From Verrucomicrobia bacterium UBA3841 (GTDB lineage Bacteria; Verrucomicrobiota; Kiritimatiellia; RFP12; UBA1067): a stretch of DNA of 18,030 bases. Where the stretch lies: positions 30,595 to 48,624 of the forward strand of contig DGHT01000017.1 in assembly GCA_002392765.1 (NCBI GenBank). Reading direction: 5' to 3'. Shown here piece after piece: positions 1-8,270 of this stretch. A program made the translations under genes and the position numbers. The first letter of the stretch is position 1. The number at the start of each line of letters is the position of its first letter. The notes under the pieces were generated by a model that saw only the letters and a program-made list of their open reading frames with translations, did not search any database and was not told the DNA's origin.

Positions 1-188
1 TCGCGCGGGCCCTTGCGGCACCACTCTAGTGACTGCCTTCGGCAGCGACCTACGGTCGGTGGATACGCTTCGCGGTTCGCGCTTTGCGCTCAGCCGACCT
101 GACGACTTCGTCGCAGGCGCATCCCGCTCGGGGGATATGCCGTACCGGCGGCGACATCAAGGAGATGGAGCGTCTCGCTCCGTCAATA

Positions 189-230
189 TGAACGGACGGG
201 ACGTCCGTTCCCCCAGTTGAACGGACGGGA
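189..230. repeat. 13-bp direct repeat, first copy forming an 8-bp inverted repeat
   Basis: TGAACGGACGGGA occurs at 189-201 and again at 218-230. The first copy runs into GTCCGTTC (203-210) and so forms an 8-bp stem around a 5-base loop. The second copy has lost the matching arm. This looks like one intact and one partial copy of a short palindromic element. Confidence 0.6.
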
Positions 231-299
231 AAGCACCCCTGTAGACACCGCGCTGCGGCTCGCCTTCGGCTCGGAGGATATGGCATCCTGCCGGCGGGT

Positions 300-328
300 G
301 GGATAGCCGCCAAGATGGAGGCTATCCC
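300..328. repeat. 9-bp inverted repeat downstream of lnt
   Basis: GGGATAGCC (300-308) and GGCTATCCC (320-328) are perfect inverted arms around an 11-base loop. They lie just beyond the lnt stop codon on the minus strand. The hairpin could stabilise the 3' end of the transcript or act as a weak terminator, but no T-run follows it. Confidence 0.55.
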
Positions 329-334
329 AGTTAC

Positions 335-355
335 GGTCACGCGGGACGCGTGACC
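335..355. repeat. 8-bp inverted repeat containing the lnt stop codon
   Basis: GGTCACGC (335-342) and GCGTGACC (348-355) pair around the loop GGGAC. The lnt stop codon (337-339, TGA on the minus strand) lies inside one arm, so the last residues of Lnt (VTRPA) are encoded by the repeat. It adjoins the palindromes GGCTT-C-AAGCC at 361-371 and GTCCCG/CGGGAC at 375-390. Confidence 0.6.
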
Positions 356-1992
356 CTGCCGGCTTCAAGCCGCAGTCCCGGCGGCGGGACGGAGGATGAG
401 GGGAGCATCGCGGCAGCGGCGATCGCTGCGAGAACGGCCAGGAATGCGACGAAGAGCGGCGTGTCGCCAAAGCGTACGTACGGGGTGGGCACGGGAGATA
501 CGGGAACCATGACGGTGTCGTACATCGCGCCGCGCGCGTCGGTCAGCGGTTTCCCGCCCTCCGAAAGCCACAGCGCGGCGCCGGAAGGCGAAACGGTTCC
601 AGTCACGCCGGAGTTGCCGGTGCGCACTACGGGGAGTCCCGTTTCCACAGCTCTGGCAGCGGCCTGCCACTGATGCTGGACAGGTTCTACGGATCCGTAG
701 AACCAGCTGTCGTTTGTGATGAACACCAGAACCTGCGCGCCCATCGCGGCCAGCCTGCGCATCTGCGCGGAGTCGGTATCCTCGAAACATATCGCCGCGC
801 CGATTTTCATGCCGTCAAGATCCAGAAGTTTCAACTCGCCGGGCGAACAACTTCCCACGGGCGCGAGCGCCTGGAGCGAAGTGAATGTTTTGTCGAACGG
901 GATGTATTCGCCGAACGGAACGAGATGCGCCTTGTCGTATATGGACGTTCCATTCCTGCTGTACAGGGCGGCGCTGTTGTAGAGTTCGCCGCCGGGCCCT
1001 GTTCTGGAACCTCCGGCGAGCACCGCTTTCGCTCCACCGTAAGATGCGATCACCCCGGCGACCGTCCGCGCCGCATCGCCGTCCAGCGAGCCGAATTCGC
1101 AAAACGCGCTCTCCGGGCACACGATCAGATCCGGCGTGAGATGCGCAAAACGTCCGCAGAGCGAACGGTACGGTTCCAGAGGATGGACGCCCTTCTCCGA
1201 CGCAGCGTTGAATACGCACGGAAAATTCCTCTGCACGAGCCCGACGGAAAGCGGACGCGCATTCTGCGGCTCGGCCGCGTACGGGGCGCATGCTTTCCAT
1301 ATCGCGAGAACCAGGGCAAGCGGCAGGACGGTCTCGAGAAAACGCACGCCGCGTCCGACCCCGGCGGCATTCGGACGCATCATCCTTTCGGCGATTGACG
1401 CAACCGTCCCGTTGACGAGCACGGCCATCGCGCTCAAGAGGTATATTCCGCCCACGGCTGCGGGCGCGGCGAATCCCATCATGGCCGGCGCGGTGCCTAG
1501 AAGGTTCCACGCAAAGCCTCCGAGAAAACGCGCGCGGACAAGTTCGAGACCGGCCCAGAGGACCGGCTCGACGAACAGAATCAGCGTCAGACGCAAAACG
1601 TACCTTGCCCATCCGCGGCTTCTGAAACCAATGCCCGAGACGGGTTCGTCCGTCCATCTCCACGCCAGCGACGAAAGCGCGCCGAACGCGCCGAAGTAGA
1701 GCGAGCAGTAGGCGGACAGCGCAATCCATCCGAGAAGCACGAGCGGCCACGGCCCCCCGTTCTTGACGATCGCCGGCATCCACGACAGCGTGCCGATCCA
1801 GAACACCATGCCGTTAAGGAACCACTTGCGGAAGCTTTTCCCGGCCGGGCTGTTCCGCGTCAGCCAAATCAGCGGCGCGAGAGCGAAAAAAGCCTCGATC
1901 TTCTCTCCGTACGGAGGGAATGCCAGCCAGAGAAGGAAGCCGGGCAGGAGCCAGGCGAAGGGGGCGAGTTTTTTTGCAAGTTTCCTGAACAT
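337..1992 (-). CDS. lnt: Apolipoprotein N-acyltransferase
   Basis: 551 aa. Lnt moves an acyl chain from phospholipid to the N-terminal cysteine of apolipoproteins at the periplasmic face of the inner membrane, the last step of lipoprotein maturation. The N-terminal 230 residues contain about seven hydrophobic segments, followed by a periplasmic C-N hydrolase (nitrilase-fold) domain and a final membrane helix near the C-terminus. The catalytic triad is visible: E294 in CPESAF, K354 in YDKAHLVPFGEY and C402 in AAICFED. The length is slightly above the usual 500-530 aa. The start is the ATG two bases after the upstream TGA, with GGAG nine bases before it; the frame stays open further upstream, but there it overlaps the U32 gene. 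It is the last gene of the htpX-transporter-U32-lnt run. Oddity: the C-terminal tail is encoded by hairpin repeats (335-390). Confidence 0.95.
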   Translation of the reverse strand: MFRKLAKKLAPFAWLLPGFLLWLAFPPYGEKIEAFFALAPLIWLTRNSPAGKSFRKWFLNGMVFWIGTLSWMPAIVKNGGPWPLVLLGWIALSAYCSLYFGAFGALSSLAWRWTDEPVSGIGFRSRGWARYVLRLTLILFVEPVLWAGLELVRARFLGGFAWNLLGTAPAMMGFAAPAAVGGIYLLSAMAVLVNGTVASIAERMMRPNAAGVGRGVRFLETVLPLALVLAIWKACAPYAAEPQNARPLSVGLVQRNFPCVFNAASEKGVHPLEPYRSLCGRFAHLTPDLIVCPESAFCEFGSLDGDAARTVAGVIASYGGAKAVLAGGSRTGPGGELYNSAALYSRNGTSIYDKAHLVPFGEYIPFDKTFTSLQALAPVGSCSPGELKLLDLDGMKIGAAICFEDTDSAQMRRLAAMGAQVLVFITNDSWFYGSVEPVQHQWQAAARAVETGLPVVRTGNSGVTGTVSPSGAALWLSEGGKPLTDARGAMYDTVMVPVSPVPTPYVRFGDTPLFVAFLAVLAAIAAAAMLPSSSVPPPGLRLEAGRVTRPA

Positions 1993-1994
1993 AT

Positions 1995-4232
1995 TCAGAC
2001 ACTCCAGCTCAAGTCGAATCTTTCCGGGCGTCCGGGCGGGACATCGAACGTCCTGGGCGCGCGACGGACCGTTACCCACAGGCCGTAAACGCGGTACACG
2101 GCGAAGGCGCTCGTCTCCGGGAACTTCCCGGCCGGTTCGGTCTTCGATATGAAAAGCGGCGTAGTCTGCTGACGGAGGAATTCGACCGGGTATCCGCACT
2201 CCGCGAGGAAGTCCCTGTTGCGTCCGCCGTTTTCCGGACTGGCGACGAATCTCTTCACTCCGAGAGACGAAAGAGCGGCGAGCGCGCCGGAATTGAGCGA
2301 ATAAAGCGGCCAGTCGGCGGTGATGTCGTCTACGCCGGCGGAGCGGACGAGCCGCAGGCAGGCGAGATCCGACACCTCCCATTTCGCAAACCCTTCGCGC
2401 ACGAGGTTCTTGACGGAAATGCGAAGCGCGCGGAAATCGCCGTCGCAGTTCCAGACGCACGTCGCAAGGCGCACGCGTTCTTTCGGGACGCCGCTTTCCA
2501 GCACGGAGGCGAGGTCCTCCGCTTTCGCGTCCCGCGGCACGGCGACGACGATTTCGTCCCATTCTCCCGGCGGAATCTTCTGTCCCAGCCGTATCTTCAG
2601 CACTTTCGCGGGGACAAACCCGGCGGGCGGCGGATCCGGCATGTCGTCCATCGCCGCTGCGGCCTTCTCTTTCCTCGCATCAGCGGCGTTTTCGTCGAGA
2701 CGCTTGAGCAAGTCGCGGCGCAGTCCGTTCAGCACGCCGGGCGGCACGAACAAGCCGTCCGGATCGTCAAGCGTGAAATTCCCGAGGCTCCAGCGCGTAT
2801 CGCCCATCCTCGAAAACGCCTTTCTCGCCGCGGCTTCCGACTTTGAGGGATCCGATGCCGGCGGATAGTCTCCCTCCGCCTCGCACACGGCCGTCAGACC
2901 GCAGAACGAGGCCTTTGCCGAAACTTTGCGCGCCGAATAAGAAAGCGAGATGTCGACCGCATCCCTGCCCGGCCAGTCGGACGGTCTGAACGCCGGAGCC
3001 GGAAAGCGCCGCTTGACTGAGTTCGACATAGAACAGTACACCGCGTCTCCGGGGTTTACATTCTCCTCGCGGTTTTCGGGGAGAAGCAGTTCCACGTCTT
3101 CGCCAGCGGCAGTCTCGAACACGTTCGCGCGCGAAATCGCCTTTCGCATTTTCGTTATGCCGAATCCGTACGGCCTGCCTCCCTTGGCGGAGAGAATCTG
3201 TATGCCGTCGTGCTTCTCGAGAGGGCGCGCCGACCTGAAACGCAGCCACTCGTCGCCGCGGGTGTCGCGCGTAACGCGCTTGACTGTTCCGATTGCCGTG
3301 CCGAGATGTCCGAGGTTCACCGGATCCACGGGCGACGGCGAACCGCCGCCGGCGAAGCGGTACCGCGTAGTTCCGCGCGAAAAGACCGTTTCGAGATCTG
3401 CCGTGTCCGCAAACGACGGAGGACGCTGCGCATCGAGGATTTTTCTGTAGTAGGCGGTCGTCGCGGCCACGTACAGCGCCGATTTCATCCTGCCCTCTAT
3501 CTTCAGGGACGACACCCCCGCCCCCGCAAGCGACAGCACCCCTTCGTCAAGGCGCAAGTCCTTCATCGAAAAAACGAACGGTGCCTGTCCGCCCGCCTCG
3601 GGCCACGCTTGACGGCAGCAGTATGCGCACCTGCCTCTGTTTCCGCTGCGGGATTTCTCCATCGCTGAAAAAAGGCAGAGGCCGGAAACCGAATAGCACA
3701 GCGCGCCGTGTATGAAACATTCCAGTCTTGCGTCTCCGCAGCGCCTGGCTATGAAGGAGATTTCGTCGAGCGAAAGTTCGCGCGCCAGGACAACGGTCGT
3801 AAATCCAAGGTCTTTCAGCGCCGCGACGCCCTCGAGGTTGTGCGCCACGAGCTGGGTGGAAGCATGCAGTTCAAGGGAAGGGAAATGCCTGCGCGCCATG
3901 CGCGCCACGCCGAGATCCTGCACTATCACGCCGTCCGGACGGATGTCGTCCAGAAGCGCCAGAGTCTCCGCCACGCCATCCATGTCCGATTCGTCGGCGA
4001 GCGTATTCACGGCGACATAGACTTTTTTGCCGCGCGCGGCGGCTACGCGCATCAGCGAGGCGAGTTCGTCCGCGGAAAGGTTCTTCGCGTACGCCCTCGC
4101 GGAATATTCACCGAGGCCGCAATACACCGCATCCGCCCCCGCGTCGAACGCGGCGAGCGCCGTCTGGAAATCTCCGGCCGGAGCGAGCAGCTCGGGGCCG
4201 GATTTTGCGCCGTCCGGGACTAGAGTTTCCAT
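1995..4232 (-). CDS. Peptidase family U32 protein (RlhA-like, long form)
   Basis: 745 aa. The N-terminus has the U32 start PELLAPAGDFQTALAAFDAG and a TIM-barrel-like region. The family signature follows around residues 165-210: ECFIHGALCYSVSGLC, then SGNRGRCAYCCR, whose cysteines are expected to bind an iron-sulfur cluster. The remaining 500 residues match in length the extended U32 proteins such as E. coli RlhA (about 650 aa), which is needed for hydroxylation of 23S rRNA C2501. Other U32 proteins modify tRNA or act in ubiquinone synthesis, so the exact substrate is not settled, and peptidase activity is doubtful for this family. The start is ATG at 4232, with GGAG seven bases upstream, and overlaps the transporter gene by 13 bases. 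The stop lies two bases before lnt. The open frame continues far upstream only because of codon bias. Confidence 0.85.
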   Translation of the reverse strand: METLVPDGAKSGPELLAPAGDFQTALAAFDAGADAVYCGLGEYSARAYAKNLSADELASLMRVAAARGKKVYVAVNTLADESDMDGVAETLALLDDIRPDGVIVQDLGVARMARRHFPSLELHASTQLVAHNLEGVAALKDLGFTTVVLARELSLDEISFIARRCGDARLECFIHGALCYSVSGLCLFSAMEKSRSGNRGRCAYCCRQAWPEAGGQAPFVFSMKDLRLDEGVLSLAGAGVSSLKIEGRMKSALYVAATTAYYRKILDAQRPPSFADTADLETVFSRGTTRYRFAGGGSPSPVDPVNLGHLGTAIGTVKRVTRDTRGDEWLRFRSARPLEKHDGIQILSAKGGRPYGFGITKMRKAISRANVFETAAGEDVELLLPENREENVNPGDAVYCSMSNSVKRRFPAPAFRPSDWPGRDAVDISLSYSARKVSAKASFCGLTAVCEAEGDYPPASDPSKSEAAARKAFSRMGDTRWSLGNFTLDDPDGLFVPPGVLNGLRRDLLKRLDENAADARKEKAAAAMDDMPDPPPAGFVPAKVLKIRLGQKIPPGEWDEIVVAVPRDAKAEDLASVLESGVPKERVRLATCVWNCDGDFRALRISVKNLVREGFAKWEVSDLACLRLVRSAGVDDITADWPLYSLNSGALAALSSLGVKRFVASPENGGRNRDFLAECGYPVEFLRQQTTPLFISKTEPAGKFPETSAFAVYRVYGLWVTVRRAPRTFDVPPGRPERFDLSWSV

Positions 4233-5605
4233 CCCCCGACTCCGAAAAGGCGGCACAACTCGGAAGCAAGCACCGTCGCCACCAGGACGGGCGAGACGAA
4301 CTTTATCATGATAACGTAGAATGTCTTGAACCAGACGCGGCTTCCGTCGCGCCTGCACTCGGCGAGAATGCGGCGCGGACGAAGCACCCACCCGGCGAAA
4401 ACGCACGTGGCGGCCGCCACGACGGGCGTCAGGATGTTCATGGCGCTGTCGAAAAATTCGAGCGCCGGCAGTCCGAACGGCTTGATGAACGACCACCTGC
4501 CGTAGCCGAACGCGGACACGGAACCGAGAACGACCGTCCAGAGGCCGACTGCGGCCACGGCCTTGCGGCGCGACGTCTTGAAGCAGTCGCACACGGACGC
4601 CACGCACGTCTCCGTCATGGATATCGCGCTGGTGAGCGCGGCGAAAAGGACAAGCGTGAAGAAAGCGAGCCCCACCGCCGCGCCCGCGCCGCCCATGCGG
4701 GTGAACACGGCGGGAAGCGTTTCGAACATCAGTCCGGGGCCGCTCGGTATCTCGCCAGATCCGCTCGACGCAAACAGCACCACCACCGGGATGATCATCA
4801 TGCCGGCGAGAACCGCGACGAAGGTGTCGGCCAGCACTATCCTCACGGCGGCCTTGGGGACGGAATCGCGTCTGCGCATGTAGCTTCCGTACGTTATCAT
4901 TATCCCCATCGCGAGCGACAGCGAATAGAACATCTGCCCCATCGCCCCCAGCAACACCTTGCCGATGCTTTCGCACGACGAGAAATCCGGCACGAGGTAG
5001 TATCTGATCCCCTTGCCCGCGCCCGGAATCGCGGCAACGTAGACGGCGAGCGCGACAGCCATCGCGAGCAGAGCCGGCATCATGACGAGATTCGCCTTCT
5101 CGATACCCTTCTTCACTCCCATCACGATCACGGCAAGGGTGATGGCGGTGAAAACGGCCATCGCCGCGAACGGAGCCCATGCGTCGGCGGTGAAAGATGC
5201 GAAGAAGGCTGACGGATCTTCGAAACCGCCGCCACGGAAAGCGATCTTTACGTACTGCACGAAATACTCCGCGACCCACCCGCCGATCACGTTGTAGTAC
5301 GGCAGGATGAAAAGAGGGACGAGCGTCGCCATCACTCCGAGGAAATTCCATTTCGGATGTCCCAGCGTCCCGAAGGCCGTTATCTGGCTTTGGCGCGAAT
5401 ACCTGCCGATCGCGATCTCGGTGACAAGAAGGACGAACCCGAGCGTCAGCGAGAGTCCGAGATACACGGCGATGAATACGCCGCCGCCGTATTTCGCGGC
5501 AAGGTACGGAAAGCGCCAAAGGTTGCCCAGCCCGATTGCGGACGCCGCGGCCGCAAGCACGAAGGCGAGCTGGCCCGACCACGATGCTCTCGAACCGTCC
5601 CTCAT
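4220..5605 (-). CDS. Sodium:neurotransmitter symporter (NSS/SNF) family transporter
   Basis: 461 aa. It belongs to the LeuT-fold NSS family, which imports amino acids or related amines with sodium across the inner membrane. The hallmark first helix is clear: AIGLGNLWRFPYLAAKYGGG, where the unwound segment binds substrate and sodium. About eleven further hydrophobic segments follow, including the helix with GQMFYSLSLAMGIMITYGSYM, the usual helix-6 substrate and sodium site. The length is typical of bacterial members (440-510 aa). The substrate cannot be told from sequence; bacterial relatives carry tryptophan, tyrosine, leucine or other hydrophobic amino acids. The ATG overlaps the htpX stop in an ATGA arrangement and the 3' end overlaps the U32 gene by 13 bases, so translational coupling is likely. 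Confidence 0.92.
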   Translation of the reverse strand: MRDGSRASWSGQLAFVLAAAASAIGLGNLWRFPYLAAKYGGGVFIAVYLGLSLTLGFVLLVTEIAIGRYSRQSQITAFGTLGHPKWNFLGVMATLVPLFILPYYNVIGGWVAEYFVQYVKIAFRGGGFEDPSAFFASFTADAWAPFAAMAVFTAITLAVIVMGVKKGIEKANLVMMPALLAMAVALAVYVAAIPGAGKGIRYYLVPDFSSCESIGKVLLGAMGQMFYSLSLAMGIMITYGSYMRRRDSVPKAAVRIVLADTFVAVLAGMMIIPVVVLFASSGSGEIPSGPGLMFETLPAVFTRMGGAGAAVGLAFFTLVLFAALTSAISMTETCVASVCDCFKTSRRKAVAAVGLWTVVLGSVSAFGYGRWSFIKPFGLPALEFFDSAMNILTPVVAAATCVFAGWVLRPRRILAECRRDGSRVWFKTFYVIMIKFVSPVLVATVLASELCRLFGVGGWKL

Positions 5606-6525
5606 GCCCGCGCCCTGAAGTAATCCTCGGGAGTCATCGAAGAAAGCGCCGATATCCTGTCCTCGAGCGAAGGATGGGACGCGAAAAGCGACGTCTTTCC
5701 GCCGGCGATGCCGAACGCCTTTATGGAGTCGGGAAGGATGCCGGGCCTCAGATTGCCGAGGCGCCTGAGAGCCGCGATCATCGGCGAGGGGGAGCCGAGA
5801 AGCCTGGCGGACCCGGCGTCAGCCGCGAATTCGCGCTTCCGGCTGTACCACATGAGCGCGATCATGGCCAGAAATCCGAAAAGCATCTGGAATACGGTGA
5901 TGAGCATGTGGTACATCATGTACCCCCCGGAGGAGCGGCGCCTTTCCCCTTCCCTGTTTCCCGACATCGCACTCTGCACGACGAACGCGAGAACGTGCGA
6001 GAAGAATATGACAAACGTGTTAACCACGCCCTGCATGAGGGACATCGTCACCATGTCTCCGTTCGCAACGTGCGACATCTCGTGACCGAGGACCGCGCGC
6101 AGCTCCTCGGCCGACATCTGTTCGATTATGCCGGACGACACGGCCACGAGCGCGGAGTTCTTGAACGCGCCGGTGGCGAACGCGTTGGGTTCGCCCGGGT
6201 AGATCGCGACTTCCGGCATCTTCACACCCGCCTTTTGCGCAAGATCCCCGACCGTGTCCACCAGCCACCGCTCCGCCTCGCCCTCGCTGCCGTCGATGGA
6301 CCTGCACCGCATGGACGCCTTGACGATCGTCTTGGAAAGAAGGAGCGATATCACCGAGCCGGCCATGCCGATGGCGAAAGAGAACAGCAGCAGTCCCGCG
6401 ACTTCGCTGCTCTCGGCGAGTTCGGATATATCGACGCCGAAGAAAGCGCAAAGGACGCCGGCGACGATGGACAGCATCGCGACGACCGCGATGTTCGTAA
6501 TGAAGAAAAGGATTAATCGTTTCAT
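5602..6525 (-). CDS. htpX: HtpX-type membrane zinc metalloprotease (M48)
   Basis: 307 aa, close to the roughly 290 aa of E. coli HtpX. This inner-membrane protease helps remove misfolded membrane proteins. Two N-terminal membrane helices (about residues 1-30 and 40-75) precede the catalytic site LGHEMSHVANGD, with zinc ligands H148 and H152 and catalytic E149. Two more helices follow, then KREFAADAGSARLL, where E232 is the third zinc ligand. The C-terminal SHPSLEDRISAL is typical of the family. The start chosen is the ATG giving MKRLILFF, the normal family N-terminus. There is no Shine-Dalgarno sequence, and a TGATATAAT box lies only seven bases upstream, so the transcript may be leaderless. 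First gene of a four-gene run. Confidence 0.92.
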   Translation of the reverse strand: MKRLILFFITNIAVVAMLSIVAGVLCAFFGVDISELAESSEVAGLLLFSFAIGMAGSVISLLLSKTIVKASMRCRSIDGSEGEAERWLVDTVGDLAQKAGVKMPEVAIYPGEPNAFATGAFKNSALVAVSSGIIEQMSAEELRAVLGHEMSHVANGDMVTMSLMQGVVNTFVIFFSHVLAFVVQSAMSGNREGERRRSSGGYMMYHMLITVFQMLFGFLAMIALMWYSRKREFAADAGSARLLGSPSPMIAALRRLGNLRPGILPDSIKAFGIAGGKTSLFASHPSLEDRISALSSMTPEDYFRARA

Positions 6526-6532
6526 ACAGTAT

Positions 6533-6541
6533 ATTATATCA
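6533..6541 (-). promoter_or_regulatory. Extended -10 promoter box for htpX
   Basis: On the minus strand the sequence reads TGATATAAT, an extended -10 element. The htpX ATG follows after seven bases (6526-6532), so transcription would begin at or next to the start codon. No good -35 was found at 16-18 bases spacing, which is tolerable for an extended -10 promoter. The same GATATAAT octamer sits in front of other genes in this window. Confidence 0.5.
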
Positions 6542-6542
6542 T

Positions 6543-6586
6543 AAAAAACGCCTGTGCATCCGCGCAAACGGGGCTGCGCGGCGGCG
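6543..6586 (-). terminator. Probable rho-independent terminator of the hydrogenase operon
   Basis: Just after the hydrogenase stop codon the minus strand forms a stem of CCGCGCA (6575-6581) with TGCGCGG (6560-6566) around an 8-base loop. A 4-bp outer stem (6583-6586 with 6549-6552) closes it across a bulge, and six T residues (6543-6548) follow directly. The bulge makes it imperfect, but the position at the end of a five-gene cluster fits a terminator. Confidence 0.5.
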
Positions 6587-6588
6587 CG

Positions 6589-7986
6589 CTATTTGACGAG
6601 CGAACAGGGTCCGTTCTGGCATCCGCCAGGACACGCCATGACCTCCAGGAAGTTGACGGGGATTTTGCCGGACGCGTGCAGTTTGACCATCGTGCACGTC
6701 TTGCGGTCGATGCCGTTTATCTGCTTCGCGTCGAGCTTGAAGCCCGGGATCTTGGACGTCGCCTCCGTCAGCACGGCGTCGGTGACGCCGCAGCTGCGCG
6801 AATAATTGCGCGCGGTCGGGTTCGCGGGACGCGGAACCGGCCAGGGCTCGCAGGCGATCACATCGATCTTCCTGCCTGCCAGAATCGCGCCCAGCTCTTC
6901 GAAGGAGAGAACGTAATCGACATCCTTGCGGCGGGCTTCGCTGCGCTTGGCCACGCACGGTCCGATGAACACGGTTTTCGCATCGGGGTCTTTCGCCTTG
7001 ACGATTTCTCGCGCGTACACCATGGGGCTCGGAGTGAGCGAAACATGGTCCACCAGATCCGGCAGATGCTTCCACACGAGATTCACCCACGCAGGGCAGC
7101 ACGACGTCGTCATAAACGTTTTTGGATTCTTCTCCATGCGTTCGATAAACTCCGCCGTCTCGTGGGCGGTGGTCTTTTCGGCGCCGAGAGCGACTTCCAT
7201 GACGTCGCTGAAACCCGCCTTCGCACAGGCCGCCAGAAGCTGCTCTATCTTGCCGGGGAACTGCTTTTCGGCGGCGGGCGCGACCATCGCCACGAGCTTT
7301 TCGCCGCGTTTCATGGCAGCCAGCACATCGATAAGCTGGGAGCGCTCCATGACGGCGGCGAACGGACAGGCGTTGAAACACTTGCCGCAGAAAATGCACT
7401 TGTCGAAATCTATCGCCGCGACGCCAAATTCGTTTTTCTTGATCGCCCCGACGGGACACGCCTCCTCGCACGGCACCGTCGTCTTGACAATGGCGTTGTA
7501 GGGGCAGGCCGTTATGCACTTGCCGCACTTTATGCAAAGCTTCTGGTCGATGACGGAATGTCCGTCGACGACCTCGATCGCCTTCTTGGGGCAGTTGTAT
7601 ACGCAGGGGCGCGCGAAGCAGCCGCGGCAATTCTGCGTGGAGACCACGCGCGCGTCGGGACAGCCGCTGCAGGCCGGTCCGCAGACGCTGAGCGGCGTCT
7701 TGGGCGTAGACGTCTCGCCGGGATGGCTCCAGGCTTTCTCCGCATAATACGCGGAAAGCGGTTTCGCCTCGTCCGTCTCCTCTTCGACGGAAACCCCCAG
7801 AAGCGCCATCAGACGGTATTTGAGAATCGCGCGGTCGTGGTAGACGCAGCAGCGCGACGAAGGTTCGTTCTTGGGTCTGAGCTTTATCGGAATCCTGTCG
7901 AGTTCGGATTCGAGCGTGCCGGAATCGAAGGCGCGGACGATTCTGATCATCAGTTCGCGCCGGATAAAAGTAGATCCGTTGAGCAT
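6589..7986 (-). CDS. Monomeric [FeFe] hydrogenase, group B type
   Basis: 465 aa. Predicted cytoplasmic enzyme interconverting protons plus reduced ferredoxin (or a similar carrier) and H2. The N-terminus (IRRELMIRIVRAFDSG, RCCVYHDRAILKYRLMALLG) resembles the group B hydrogenase family as I recall it. A cysteine-rich region at about 95-215 has CIKCGKCITACP and CIFCGKCFNACP clusters, with further cysteine motifs before and between them. The H-cluster domain is complete: TTSCCPAW with C296 (proton transfer) and C297, GPCVAKR with C344, and EVMACPGGC with C452 and C456. The protein ends shortly after the third motif, as usual for single-chain forms. It starts one base after the upstream small [2Fe-2S] gene. 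No HydE/F/G maturation genes are in the window, so they must lie elsewhere. Electron partner and reaction direction are inferred. Confidence 0.92.
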   Translation of the reverse strand: MLNGSTFIRRELMIRIVRAFDSGTLESELDRIPIKLRPKNEPSSRCCVYHDRAILKYRLMALLGVSVEEETDEAKPLSAYYAEKAWSHPGETSTPKTPLSVCGPACSGCPDARVVSTQNCRGCFARPCVYNCPKKAIEVVDGHSVIDQKLCIKCGKCITACPYNAIVKTTVPCEEACPVGAIKKNEFGVAAIDFDKCIFCGKCFNACPFAAVMERSQLIDVLAAMKRGEKLVAMVAPAAEKQFPGKIEQLLAACAKAGFSDVMEVALGAEKTTAHETAEFIERMEKNPKTFMTTSCCPAWVNLVWKHLPDLVDHVSLTPSPMVYAREIVKAKDPDAKTVFIGPCVAKRSEARRKDVDYVLSFEELGAILAGRKIDVIACEPWPVPRPANPTARNYSRSCGVTDAVLTEATSKIPGFKLDAKQINGIDRKTCTMVKLHASGKIPVNFLEVMACPGGCQNGPCSLVK

Positions 7987-7987
7987 T

Positions 7988-8251
7988 TTACGCGACCCCC
8001 TCTACGAGTTCCCCTATTCTCGTAAGCAGTTTTTCCGGCGTGGCCTGCGCCATGATTTCCGAGCCGTTGATGCGCACATACGGCGCGCCGCCGAGGTTTT
8101 CCTTCTCGCAGAGTTCCAGGCACGTCTTGGCTTCGACTTCGACTTTACCGCGCCATTCGGCGGGCAGCTGGTCTTCTATGTTCATCATGTTCGCCGCCCC
8201 CAGCAAATAGCATGCCGTTCCGCAGCATATCTCGACCTTGACCTTGTCCAT
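7988..8251 (-). CDS. Thioredoxin-like [2Fe-2S] ferredoxin (second of two)
   Basis: 87 aa. This is a small thioredoxin-fold ferredoxin of the kind related to the NuoE/HydC iron-sulfur domain. The four cluster cysteines have the expected spacing: C9 and C14 (CCGTAC), then C44 and C48 (CLELC). The closing APYVRINGSEIMAQATPEKL is the usual C-terminal strand and helix. It presumably shuttles electrons to or from the hydrogenase encoded one base downstream, or relays its redox state. An AAGGAAAGGA ribosome-binding site lies in the 19-base gap before the ATG. It differs clearly from the other thioredoxin-like gene at the head of the cluster, so it is not a recent duplicate. Confidence 0.85.
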   Translation of the reverse strand: MDKVKVEICCGTACYLLGAANMMNIEDQLPAEWRGKVEVEAKTCLELCEKENLGGAPYVRINGSEIMAQATPEKLLTRIGELVEGVA

Positions 8252-8270
8252 GTCTGTTTTCCTTTCCTTG

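Larger units (their letters stand above)
1..336. repeat. Gene-free, hairpin-dense intergenic region
   Basis: No credible gene was found. The open frames crossing this stretch have no recognisable domains and arginine/serine-rich compositions typical of shadow frames. The DNA holds a series of short inverted repeats: CTGCC/GGCAG at 33-45, CGACC/GGTCG at 46-58, GACGA/TCGTC at 101-112, ATCCC/GGGAT at 121-136, GGAGCG/CGCTCC at 167-181, GAACGGAC/GTCCGTTC at 190-210, AGGAT/ATCCT at 275-289 and GGGATAGCC/GGCTATCCC at 300-328. The series continues into the end of lnt, with GGTCACGC/GCGTGACC at 335-355 and GTCCCG/CGGGAC at 375-390. Several have short TTC or TCT loops. This may be a mosaic of small palindromic elements, and may also help end transcription of the upstream operon. 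No typical T-tract terminator was seen. Confidence 0.6.

Noticed and set aside
50..340. Small open frames in the left intergenic region
   Set aside because: Composition is arginine/serine-rich, there are no domains or ribosome-binding sites, and the frames run through inverted repeats.
1993..2562. N-terminal extension of lnt by 190 residues
   Set aside because: The extension is arginine-rich, overlaps the U32 gene, and a family-typical start with a ribosome-binding site exists at 1992.
4233..5582. N-terminal extension of the U32 gene across the transporter gene
   Set aside because: The extension has no family similarity and lies fully inside a well-supported transporter gene. The ATG at 4232 has a good ribosome-binding site.
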